Under the pieces are notes generated by a model, which worked only from the letters and a program-made list of their open reading frames with translations, was not told where the DNA came from and did not search any database. Shown piece by piece: positions 13,603 to 20,930 of a stretch of 27,813 bases of DNA; positions within the stretch are counted from its first letter, which is position 1; each line of letters begins with the position of its first letter. The stretch spans positions 1-27,813 of the forward strand of contig DFEA01000013.1 in the NCBI GenBank assembly GCA_002368575.1, read 5' to 3'. This DNA is from Lachnospiraceae bacterium UBA3814. Lineage in GTDB: Bacteria > Bacillota > Clostridia > Lachnospirales > Lachnospiraceae. Made by a program: the position numbers and the translations under genes.

Positions 13603-14811
13603 CTATATGGGACTCTCCGTCATCCTTTTTGCGTCCAGCTTAAGCTCCTCAAAGGTAAAATCCGAAAGCAGATATTCATCCTCCTTGGGTGTGATAAAAT
13701 ATGCACTCATGCAGCTGACCTCGCAGCGCCGCATCGCAATATGCTCAGCCTTTGATACCGGAGGCTTCTCCATGCCCTTAAGATCATAAAACTGTGTCCA
13801 TGGATTAACATTTATAAATGTATTGACCGTTCCCTTTATATCCTCAACCGTCACGTACTCGTAGTGCTGGGGTGTATCGGGACGCATCTTAAGCCACAGA
13901 AGATTATAGCCCGAGTCCACCCTTATCCTTCTTAACAGTATGTTCCTGTCGTGTATGGACTCGGAGCCCAGCACCAGACAGCCGTGGCAGAAGCCGTATA
14001 CACAGTCCTCTATGATTATCCTTTCATTTGCTCCGTTTACGGAAAGCCTGTCGGCGTCAGGCCCCTTTCCGCCCTTTAAGGCTACCGCGTCGTCATTGAC
14101 ATGCATGTAGCACCCCTTTATCAGAACATCGCTGCAGGCATCAATGTCTATAGCATCGGTGCTGGGAGCCTTTACCGGCTCCCTGGGCGAGAAAAATGAG
14201 CAGTCAAGATATTTGACGTGATCGCTCTTATAGATATGAGTAGTCCAGAACTGTGAGTTCTGGAAATGTATATCGCAAAAGGTCACATTTTTGCAGTTTG
14301 AGATGTATACAAGCCTTGCCCGCTGCTCGTCCTTGTTAAGACAGTCAGGCTTCCATTTTCTCCGAAGCCACAGGCTCTCCCAGGAACGCAGTCCGTTTCC
14401 GTCTATACTGCCCTTTCCGCAGATCGTAAAGCCGTCAAGTCCGTCGGCATTTATAAGCCCCGGGAAATATTTGCAGCTCTCTCCCTCGATCCTTGTCTCC
14501 ATAACGGGATAGTCGGCAATATTATCGCTTCCCTTTAAAACACCGCCCTCCTCAACACAGAGATGGACCCCCTGCCTGAACCATACCGGACCCGTAAGAT
14601 AGGTGCCCGCCGGGATGACTATAACGCCTCCTCCCTCTTCAAAGGCCCTGTCTATAAGGGCCTGAAGCTCCTGCGTATGAAGCCTTCCGTCATCCCTAAG
14701 CCCGTAATCCGAAGCTCTGTACCGCTTTCCAAGCCTGTCCGGTGAGGGCTTTTGTGTATCATAAAACCACTCGTCGATCCTTGTCCCGTCCGGGAAATAT
14801 TCCTGAGCCAT
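13603..14811 (-). CDS. GH28 family polygalacturonase-like hydrolase
   Basis: A 402-residue beta-helix enzyme of family GH28. Landmarks: YRASDYGLRDDGRLHTQELQ (31-50), PAGTYLTGPV (67-76), FWTTHIYKSD (188-197), STDAIDIDAC (217-226) in place of NTDGID, NDDAVALKGG (239-248) with the catalytic Asp pair, CHGCLVLGSE (275-284) retaining the active-site His, and LWLKMRPD (305-312) where classical enzymes have RIK. The loss of the RIK arginine and the Ser-Thr-Asp-Ala variant suggest an altered subsite, perhaps for modified or branched galacturonides. No signal peptide is visible, so it should be cytoplasmic. It follows kduI by 48 bases, with AGGAGAG before the ATG, and is probably the last gene of the segment that starts at 19151. 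Confidence 0.92.
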   Translation of the reverse strand: MAQEYFPDGTRIDEWFYDTQKPSPDRLGKRYRASDYGLRDDGRLHTQELQALIDRAFEEGGGVIVIPAGTYLTGPVWFRQGVHLCVEEGGVLKGSDNIADYPVMETRIEGESCKYFPGLINADGLDGFTICGKGSIDGNGLRSWESLWLRRKWKPDCLNKDEQRARLVYISNCKNVTFCDIHFQNSQFWTTHIYKSDHVKYLDCSFFSPREPVKAPSTDAIDIDACSDVLIKGCYMHVNDDAVALKGGKGPDADRLSVNGANERIIIEDCVYGFCHGCLVLGSESIHDRNILLRRIRVDSGYNLLWLKMRPDTPQHYEYVTVEDIKGTVNTFINVNPWTQFYDLKGMEKPPVSKAEHIAMRRCEVSCMSAYFITPKEDEYLLSDFTFEELKLDAKRMTESPI

Positions 14812-14859
14812 TTTCTCTCCTTTCGTGAACTGTTGCGATCGTTTCCTTTGTTTTGTGTC

Positions 14860-15723
14860 CTACATGAGATCCCGGTTATCTACATCGTCCATATCATCAA
14901 AGTCCTGGTTTTCGCCCACCATTCCCCAGATAAAGGTATATGCCTGTGATCCGGCGCCCGAATGGATCGACCAGCTCGGGCTTATAACAGCCTGTTCGTT
15001 ACGCATGACAATATGCCGGGTCTCCTGAGGCTCTCCGCAGAAATGCATTACAAAGGCATCCTCAGGGATATCGAAATAAAGGTAGACCTCCATCCTTCTG
15101 TCGTGGGTATGGCAGGGCATCGTATTCCAGACACTTCCGGGCTTAAGCTCCGTCATCCCCATCTCAAGCTGGCAGGTCTCCACCTGACCGGGCAGGATAT
15201 ACTTGTTTATTACCCTGTGATTCGAGCCCTCAAGGGAGCCTAACTCCTTTTTGTTCTCCTCCTTTATAATGACCACGTCCTCGGAGGGCTCCCCCTCCCT
15301 TTTGATAAGGACCGTAGGATATGTCTTATGAGCCGGGGCGCTGTTTATGTAGAATTTCGCAGGCTTTTCGGGATCGGCGGAGGAAAAGCATATGTCCCTC
15401 TTTCCCATTCCAATGTACATTCCCTGCTTGTAATCCACCTCGTATACCCTTCCGTCAACGGAAATACAGCCCTTTCCTCCAATGTTGATGACCCCCATTT
15501 CCCTTCTTTCAAGGAAATAGTCCGCTCTGAGCTCCTCTCCCGCGGTCAGCTTAAGCTCCTCCTTTACCGGTACGGCAGAGCCGGTTATGATACGGTCGAT
15601 ATGACTGTATACCAGCTTGATCTCGTCCTTCCTGAACAGATCGTCGATCAGAAACTCCTTTCTTAACCTCCCGGTATCATAGTGCTTTTCGTCCACAGGT
15701 GAACATGCTGTTCTTACTTCCAT
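14860..15723 (-). CDS. kduI: 5-dehydro-4-deoxy-D-glucuronate isomerase
   Basis: KduI interconverts 5-keto-4-deoxyuronate and 2,5-diketo-3-deoxygluconate, the step after GH105 or oligogalacturonide-lyase action in pectin breakdown. The 287-residue length is normal. The cupin zinc ligands are visible in CHTHDRRMEVYLYF (His205, His207, Glu212) and in SWSIHSGAG (His254). The first residues MEVRTACSPVDEKHYDT and the closing QDFDDMDDVDNRDL match the family well. It lies 33 bases downstream of the TIM-barrel isomerase gene. The usual partner KduD, a short-chain dehydrogenase, is not in the window and must be supplied from elsewhere. Confidence 0.97.
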   Translation of the reverse strand: MEVRTACSPVDEKHYDTGRLRKEFLIDDLFRKDEIKLVYSHIDRIITGSAVPVKEELKLTAGEELRADYFLERREMGVINIGGKGCISVDGRVYEVDYKQGMYIGMGKRDICFSSADPEKPAKFYINSAPAHKTYPTVLIKREGEPSEDVVIIKEENKKELGSLEGSNHRVINKYILPGQVETCQLEMGMTELKPGSVWNTMPCHTHDRRMEVYLYFDIPEDAFVMHFCGEPQETRHIVMRNEQAVISPSWSIHSGAGSQAYTFIWGMVGENQDFDDMDDVDNRDLM

Positions 15724-15756
15724 TTTTTTCTCCTTTCCATGCTGAACCGCAGCAGA

Positions 15757-16590
15757 TCATTTTTTGAAGGCCTTTTCGACAAACTCCCTTGCCCTGAGAG
15801 CATTATCCGGCCTTGTATCCTCAAGTGTACACTGGACGAAGGGCTTACAGCGTCTTATCTCGGACATCAAAAGCTCATAGTCAAGCTCTCCCTCCCCCGA
15901 AGCGACGGAAACAAGCTCTCCGTTTTGTATCTTAAAGTCCTTCAGATGAATAACATCTATAGCAGGTCCCAGAAGCTCGAAGGAATCCCTGATTATCCTG
16001 TCCTGATCACCCGCATTTTCCACACAGAGCAGATTCACCGGATCAAAGATTATCCTTAAATTAGGCGATCCGATCTCGTCAAGCACTCTCCGCGCCCTCT
16101 CCGGCGAGCATACAATATGCCGCCATACCGGCTCGACAGCTATGAAGGCCCCAAGCTTTTCTGCCGCCTCCACTACCGGACGGAGGCGCTCCGTAAACAG
16201 GGAAAGAGCCTTCTCACTGTGATTTTCGGGCTCGTACCGGTACTCAGGATTCACGGCGCCTGTCTCGGTACCGACGACCCCCGCTCCCAGCCATCTTGAG
16301 AACCTGAGATGGGCAATATACTTATCAAGACTTTTTTTGTACCTTTCCTCATCAGGGTCGCAAAGGTTCAGATAATTCCCAAGCACCGCTATATCAAGCC
16401 CCTGAGCCTCGCACTGCCTCTTCAGATACATGGCAAGACCGGGTGTCAGAGCCTGAGGCTTCGGATCAAAGTCCGGTATGGACTTCGAAAGAGCCACATG
16501 AATACAGGTAAAGCCCTGCTCCCTTACCTTAATGACCATTTCCTCAAAGCTTTCCGCAGCCGTATCGTGTGCCCTTATTCCTATCTGCAT
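15757..16590 (-). CDS. TIM-barrel sugar isomerase/epimerase (xylose isomerase-like, AP endonuclease 2 fold)
   Basis: A 277-residue cytoplasmic TIM-barrel protein. The metal-binding pattern of this superfamily is present: Glu153 in IAVEPVW, Asp183 in IIFDPVN, His215 in IHLKDF and Glu257 in CTLED. The N-terminus MQIGIRAHDT is typical. Members isomerise or epimerise free sugars or keto-acids; here, between the pectin methylesterase gene and kduI, a role with galacturonate-, tagaturonate- or deoxyuronate-type intermediates is likely, but the exact reaction cannot be read from the sequence. The ATG lies 47 bases inside the end of the upstream methylesterase gene, in a different frame, with GGAGGAGG just before it, so translation is coupled. 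Confidence 0.88.
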   Translation of the reverse strand: MQIGIRAHDTAAESFEEMVIKVREQGFTCIHVALSKSIPDFDPKPQALTPGLAMYLKRQCEAQGLDIAVLGNYLNLCDPDEERYKKSLDKYIAHLRFSRWLGAGVVGTETGAVNPEYRYEPENHSEKALSLFTERLRPVVEAAEKLGAFIAVEPVWRHIVCSPERARRVLDEIGSPNLRIIFDPVNLLCVENAGDQDRIIRDSFELLGPAIDVIHLKDFKIQNGELVSVASGEGELDYELLMSEIRRCKPFVQCTLEDTRPDNALRAREFVEKAFKK

Positions 16591-17569
16591 TTGCCTCCTC
16601 CTTTCCGCACCTCTCCATCAGATCTTCAAATGTTATGTCAACCTTCCTCAGAAGCTCCTCTGCTTCCTCATCTGTAAGTATCCTTACCCAGTCATTCCTT
16701 CCGCTTATATCCGCACCGCTTCCGTCCGGGCACAGTGAGCCGTACTCGGCAAAAAAAGTCCCGGGATCGCCGGCCTCCTCGCTTTCCCAGCCCGAAAAGC
16801 CTTTCCTGCTAAGGCCCTGATCGAGCCTGCAATTTATGTAAACCGCCTTAGCCTCGGGCCTCCATGGACGCCCCAGATATATTCCCGATTTATGTAAACC
16901 ATCCCGGCAGGTGACCGCACAGTCTCTGAATACAAGCCCCAGCTTCCCCTTTCCCTCACAGGGAGCGGCCACGTACGCAGGTGATCCGTTTATGATAATC
17001 CTGCACCCGTCAAAGAACGCATCCGCGCCTCCGAAGATAAAGTCGATATCGCCCTCTATGGTGCAGTCCCTGTAATACTGTCTCGTACCGGTCCGCGGCA
17101 GGAAGCAGCGCGGTCCGAAGAAGCCCCTCTTTTCCCTCTCCTTTTCAGGCAGCGGTGACATAAACAGCGTATCCTGGTGAGCCCTGAGCGTCACGTTAAA
17201 GGCCCTCAATACCTTAGCATCGGCATACAGGGCTATGGCCTGCCCCGCTCTTTCCCCGGGTCCCGCCGTGTTTTCTATGGTAAGGCTTCTTAAGGAAACA
17301 TTTTCCCCTCCCGCAAACACCGTATAGGTCCTAAAGGTCCCCCTTTTTTCCCCGTCGGGTAAGAGCTCATACGCACCATCTCCCCAGGTGATCACCGTTC
17401 TGCCCTCTCCCTCGCCCTCAAGGCATATATCCTTTTTTTCAAAGAAAAGCTTCTCCCTGTAGATACCCTCTTCTATAAATATGTGGGCAGACTCCCGGTA
17501 GGGCACAGCCTGAAGCGCTTCCATTACAGTAGTATAATCGCCGTTTTTTCCGACACGAAGCTCAAGCAT
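16544..17569 (-). CDS. Pectin methylesterase, carbohydrate esterase family 8
   Basis: A 341-residue beta-helix esterase that removes methyl groups from esterified galacturonic acid. All catalytic residues are visible: Gln110 in GQAIALY (109-115), Gln132 and Asp133 in HQDTLF (131-136), Asp176 in GDIDFIFG (173-180), and Arg234 and Trp236 in LGRPW (232-236). It starts MLELRVGKNGDYTTV, with no signal peptide, whereas most bacterial pectinesterases are secreted. A cytoplasmic enzyme would act on short methylated oligomers after uptake. The start overlaps the end of the upstream GH28 gene by eight bases, with GGAGG seven bases before the ATG, and the end overlaps the next gene by 47 bases. The last 20 or so residues (after MERCGKEEA) are basic and not part of the conserved fold. 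Confidence 0.95.
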   Translation of the reverse strand: MLELRVGKNGDYTTVMEALQAVPYRESAHIFIEEGIYREKLFFEKKDICLEGEGEGRTVITWGDGAYELLPDGEKRGTFRTYTVFAGGENVSLRSLTIENTAGPGERAGQAIALYADAKVLRAFNVTLRAHQDTLFMSPLPEKEREKRGFFGPRCFLPRTGTRQYYRDCTIEGDIDFIFGGADAFFDGCRIIINGSPAYVAAPCEGKGKLGLVFRDCAVTCRDGLHKSGIYLGRPWRPEAKAVYINCRLDQGLSRKGFSGWESEEAGDPGTFFAEYGSLCPDGSGADISGRNDWVRILTDEEAEELLRKVDITFEDLMERCGKEEANADRNKGTRYGCGKL

Positions 17570-19151
17570 CCTTCACCTCCAGACTGTCGACTGAAAGGAC
17601 ATCCGGACGTATATCCGAAATGCCTTTAAGCTCAACATTTTCAAGGCTTACCCTTTTGGCGTTGCGTATGAATATCCCCTTTCCCTTCATTGGACTGAGA
17701 CCGTCCATCATGGCGGGCACCTCCTCCATACAGCACTCGGGTTCCTTATAGGAGGCGTTTATATCCGAAAGAGATATCTCCCCGATCTTTTCTTCAGGCA
17801 GTCCATAGGCACACAGAAAGCATACCGATACCTCCTTACAGACAATGTCCGAAGCCCTTATCCCTTCGATCCGCGGAGTCATATCGTCAACTGGAAGTGT
17901 CTCCCTGCTCTGGACATAGTCGCTGTGGCCGTCGGGATCGCAGAAGTAAAACATGTTGACCACAAAGGGCATCTTTACATCCTTCATGAGGATATGCTCA
18001 AATACTATATCGTCAATAACGGCTCTCCTGCCTCTTCCCCGTCTTGTTTTGATCCTCATGCCCCTGTCCGTCCCGTTAAAGACGCATCCTGATACATGTA
18101 CCCTGTATATACCGCCCGCGCACTCACTGCCTATGGTTACGCTGCCGTGGCCTGACTGAAGCAGACAGTTCCTTACGATAATATCCTCGCACGGCTTATG
18201 GTGCTTAAGCGCCATATAGTATTTCCCGGATTTTATCGCTATACAGTCGTCCCCCACAGAAATGTCCGCACCGAGTATTTCAACCGACCTGCAGCTTTCC
18301 GGATCTATTCCGTCGGTATTGGGAGCATCAGAAGGATTTCTGATCTTAAGGCTGTAAAGCCTGAGCTCATCCGAATAATACGGGTGGATGGTCCAGGAAG
18401 GAGAGTTTCGTACCGTGATCCCCTGCAGCAGGATATTACGGCAGCGGCAGAGAAAAACGGTCCTCGGTCTCCACGCGCCTCTTCTAAGCTTCTCATCCTT
18501 CCACCAGTCTCCCCTGTCGCCTCCTCCGTCGACCGTGCCCTCTCCGAAAATATTGACATTTTCCGCCTCTATCCCGGTTATCAGTGAAGCATAGGTGTCA
18601 AGAGGATTGCCCTCCCAGGAGCCAAGATTGTACTCGCCGTCCTCATCAGTGCAAAGTGTCATCCCGGGAAGCACCGGGTATAAGCTCCTGCTGCCGCAGG
18701 CAAAAAGGACCGCTCCCCTGTCAAGCCAGAGGTTTATATTGCTCTTTAAGAAGACCGGCCCCGTAAGATACGTCCCGCCCGGAAAATAAACCGTTCCTCC
18801 GGGCGGACATGAAAGGACAGCCGACTGGATAAAGGAGGTATCGTTACATATCCCGTCCCCCTTTGCCCCGAAGTCCCTTACATTGAGCAGTACGGTCTCC
18901 TTTGCCGTTTTTATCCGCTCTCCGGAATGCGAAATATCCCTGCCTATCTCCTCTTCATCACCGGCCACAGCAAGGAGCCTGTATTCTCTGTCAGGCTCCA
19001 GCCCGAAAATACTGTATACATTCGGGATATCATCCTTTATCATCACTCCGTCAAGATACAGCTTCACGGGTACCATACAGCTGTATTTAGCTTCATTTTC
19101 AAGCTCGATGGTAACGCTTCTTGCAGTGATCGCACGCACCTCAAAATTCAT
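17562..19151 (-). CDS. GH28 exo-polygalacturonase-like enzyme with N-terminal beta-sandwich domain
   Basis: A 529-residue family GH28 hydrolase with a fully canonical active site: NTDGID (278-283), GDDCIAIKSG (300-309), SGHGSVTIGSE (333-343) and RGMRIKTRRG (363-372). About 80 residues precede the beta helix (which opens VRDFGAKGDGICNDT at 91-105) and look like a fibronectin-III or Ig-like sandwich (residues 1-80, with LYLDGVMI and LEPDREYRLLAVA). This layout is known from bacterial exo-acting polygalacturonases, where the domain narrows the cleft so that cleavage releases mono- or digalacturonate. No signal peptide is visible. It is the first gene of the locus, with GGAGG seven bases before the ATG, and overlaps the methylesterase gene by eight bases. 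Confidence 0.94.
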   Translation of the reverse strand: MNFEVRAITARSVTIELENEAKYSCMVPVKLYLDGVMIKDDIPNVYSIFGLEPDREYRLLAVAGDEEEIGRDISHSGERIKTAKETVLLNVRDFGAKGDGICNDTSFIQSAVLSCPPGGTVYFPGGTYLTGPVFLKSNINLWLDRGAVLFACGSRSLYPVLPGMTLCTDEDGEYNLGSWEGNPLDTYASLITGIEAENVNIFGEGTVDGGGDRGDWWKDEKLRRGAWRPRTVFLCRCRNILLQGITVRNSPSWTIHPYYSDELRLYSLKIRNPSDAPNTDGIDPESCRSVEILGADISVGDDCIAIKSGKYYMALKHHKPCEDIIVRNCLLQSGHGSVTIGSECAGGIYRVHVSGCVFNGTDRGMRIKTRRGRGRRAVIDDIVFEHILMKDVKMPFVVNMFYFCDPDGHSDYVQSRETLPVDDMTPRIEGIRASDIVCKEVSVCFLCAYGLPEEKIGEISLSDINASYKEPECCMEEVPAMMDGLSPMKGKGIFIRNAKRVSLENVELKGISDIRPDVLSVDSLEVKDA

Positions 19152-19334
19152 CTGAGTCCTCCCGGAGCCAAACTATACTATGGTAATCGTAATAAATTCG
19201 TTTCCTGTAATTACGGGTATATACCGGGCTGTCTGCCCCGGCCCATACCGAAAAAAATCATATCATAAAAATCAGCTCTTTAGAAGCTTTACCTTTGCCT
19301 GAACTATATCTCCCTTGCAACTGATTTCGCCCTG

Positions 19335-19363
19335 ATTTTAGCATATCTCCTGAAGATACGCAA
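19335..19363 (-). promoter_or_regulatory. Candidate promoter of the pectin locus
   Basis: On the minus strand TAAAAT (complement of 19335-19340) is preceded by TGC, giving an extended -10; TTGCGT (complement of 19358-19363) lies 17 bases upstream. The -35 matches only three of six positions, as expected for an activator-dependent promoter. Transcription would start near 19328. Confidence 0.5.
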
Positions 19364-19383
19364 AATAAACCATATGCATTCTC

Positions 19384-19426
19384 TGGTGTATGCACAGTTT
19401 CATTTATATATCACATTGGTGTATGC
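19384..19426. promoter_or_regulatory. Paired TGGTGTATGC boxes, candidate activator sites
   Basis: The 10-mer TGGTGTATGC occurs at 19384-19393 and again at 19417-19426, 33 bases apart, about three helical turns and in the same orientation. TATGCA also occurs at 19373-19378. The boxes lie upstream of the pectin-locus candidate promoter, at about -56 to -98, where an AraC-type activator would bind as a direct repeat. They also lie upstream of the lipoprotein promoter on the other strand. The binding protein is unknown. Confidence 0.5.
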
Positions 19427-19463
19427 GCGGATAACAAATAAATCGCTCCCGTCTGTTTTTTTT

Positions 19464-19492
19464 ATGACATTTTTTCGTGCGGAACGTATAAT
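19464..19492 (+). promoter_or_regulatory. Promoter of the uncharacterised lipoprotein gene
   Basis: ATGACA (19464-19469) and TATAAT (19487-19492) are separated by 17 bases; the -10 is perfect and the -35 matches five of six positions. A T-rich run precedes the -35. The predicted start is near 19499, giving a leader of about 64 bases with AAAGGA before the ATG. Confidence 0.75.
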
Positions 19493-19562
19493 ATATCAGA
19501 GCGTGCGATACCTATTCTTTTATCAGACGGCTCATAATAATTGACAGAAAGGACAGATATTT

Positions 19563-20768
19563 ATGAAAAAAATATTTAAAGAACTGGCGGCGGCACAGAT
19601 CATGGCTCTGCTCATAACAGGCTGTGCTTCGGCCGTACCGGCTCCGGTGGAAACGGCCCCGAAGGACGGTGAGCAGCAGGTTACCGAAGCGGCGACGGAG
19701 GCTGAAACGGCGGAGGCGGCCGTTAATGAAGCGGAGGCAGAGACAGAGGCGGCAGCCGAAGCTTCTGCCGATGCTCCCGAAAATGAGGCATTACCCTATG
19801 ACGATCCGAAAAGCCTTCCTGAATATACCTATACAGGCACCGAAGAATATCTTGACGTCATAAGCAAATATATGATCGATCAGGACGCGGAGCTTTTCGG
19901 GGAGGAAAGAGCGGATGTATACATCCCCTGCTCACTTATTGCAGAGACGGATGATACAGATCCTGAGAACATCCTTGTATACGGCGTCTTCAATATTGAT
20001 GGCTATGATCTTCTGAACACCACGCTTGCGGCGGTAAACGGCGCACAGAACTACGGTATCTTCCACCTTAAGAAAAATGGTGATTCCGCAGAGGTCATAA
20101 GTGCCGAGCTTCCCCTTACCGAAGAGGAAAGCATCGACCTGTTTGCTCCCATCCCGGGTCTGTATGAAAGAGTGGTTGAGCTTGAAAACAGCCAGGGTAA
20201 TGCTGCCCGGGCGGAGGCCATAGCCTCGTATATCAATACCAACGGACTGAACATCACACAATGGCAGGATCACGGAAAGGCTCCCGAGCCTGTGTTAAAC
20301 GCCCCTGATACGCCGGAGGCCGCCAATTTCTACACCTTTAAGAGCGATCTCGGATATCAGATAACCTATGACCTGAGAGAGTACTCCCATATGTTTACCG
20401 GGGATGAAGATATTTACGGAAGGATCGAGCCCGACGATGTATGGACAGGAACGCTTATGTCAGTCGAAAAAACAGACGGGGATGATACGGATGCCGCCAT
20501 AGCTTCCGCACTCTCAGATACCGGCGCGGAGGGGCTTACCGGCACCGATGCTGTCATAGGCGACGGTATCTCATGCAAAAGGGCCGCATACGACGAGAAG
20601 CTTTCTGACGGGCGTATCTTCAGATATATATGCTACGCCGTTCCCGCAGGCGGGAGCGTGATCACCGTGGTCATCGAGACTACGGTTGAAAAAGGCATAT
20701 CCGAGCTTTCGGCAGAGGAGCTTGAGAAGACCTTTGAGGCGACACTTCAGACCTTTACGCTTCTGTAA
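19563..20768 (+). CDS. Uncharacterised lipoprotein with acidic low-complexity linker
   Basis: A 401-residue secreted lipoprotein of unknown function. A signal peptide with lipobox ITGC (lipidated Cys21) is followed by a linker to about residue 80 made mostly of Ala, Glu and Thr, then a folded domain beginning near LPEYTYTGTEEYLDVISKYM. A short KSDLGYQITYDLREYSHMF segment opens a second part, and the protein ends in an alternating hydrophobic pattern (FRYICYAVPAGGSVITVVIE) and LSAEELEKTFEATLQTF. I recognise no enzyme motif. It has its own promoter, AAAGGA nine bases before the ATG, and a strong stem-loop after the stop. It is divergent from the pectin locus; whether it is involved in it is unknown. 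Confidence 0.85.
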   Translation: MKKIFKELAAAQIMALLITGCASAVPAPVETAPKDGEQQVTEAATEAETAEAAVNEAEAETEAAAEASADAPENEALPYDDPKSLPEYTYTGTEEYLDVISKYMIDQDAELFGEERADVYIPCSLIAETDDTDPENILVYGVFNIDGYDLLNTTLAAVNGAQNYGIFHLKKNGDSAEVISAELPLTEEESIDLFAPIPGLYERVVELENSQGNAARAEAIASYINTNGLNITQWQDHGKAPEPVLNAPDTPEAANFYTFKSDLGYQITYDLREYSHMFTGDEDIYGRIEPDDVWTGTLMSVEKTDGDDTDAAIASALSDTGAEGLTGTDAVIGDGISCKRAAYDEKLSDGRIFRYICYAVPAGGSVITVVIETTVEKGISELSAEELEKTFEATLQTFTLL

Positions 20769-20814
20769 GGAAGGCTTTGTTTGATCCATATCCCAAGAGA
20801 ACGGAGCCGGCAGA

Positions 20815-20848
20815 TCAAATAACCCGCAGCAAGCTGCGGGTTATTTGA
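20815..20848. terminator. Bidirectional stem-loop terminator between convergent genes
   Basis: TCAAATAACCCGCAG (20815-20829) and CTGCGGGTTATTTGA (20834-20848) form a 15-bp stem closed by the tetraloop CAAG. The base of the stem is A+T rich on both sides, so the T-rich 3' arm serves transcripts from either strand. It lies between the plus-strand lipoprotein gene and the minus-strand GGDEF gene. Confidence 0.8.
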
Positions 20849-20930
20849 CATTTGCGGCATTTCCCGGATGGACAGGCAGGCTTGTCCGCCCGGCTCATTG
20901 CCCACGGAAATAAATATCTTAATGCTGTCC

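Larger units (their letters stand above)
19152..19562. other. Divergent control region between pectin locus and lipoprotein gene
   Basis: This 411-base stretch has no gene. From right to left it holds the plus-strand promoter and leader of the lipoprotein gene (19464-19562), paired TGGTGTATGC boxes (19384-19426), a candidate minus-strand promoter (19335-19363) and a leader of about 175 bases before the GH28 gene. The leader contains the palindrome GGTATATACC (19216-19225) and a small GC-rich hairpin, CCGGGC (19224-19229) with GCCCCGG (19235-19241), the last with one bulge. I recognise no known riboswitch. Confidence 0.6.
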
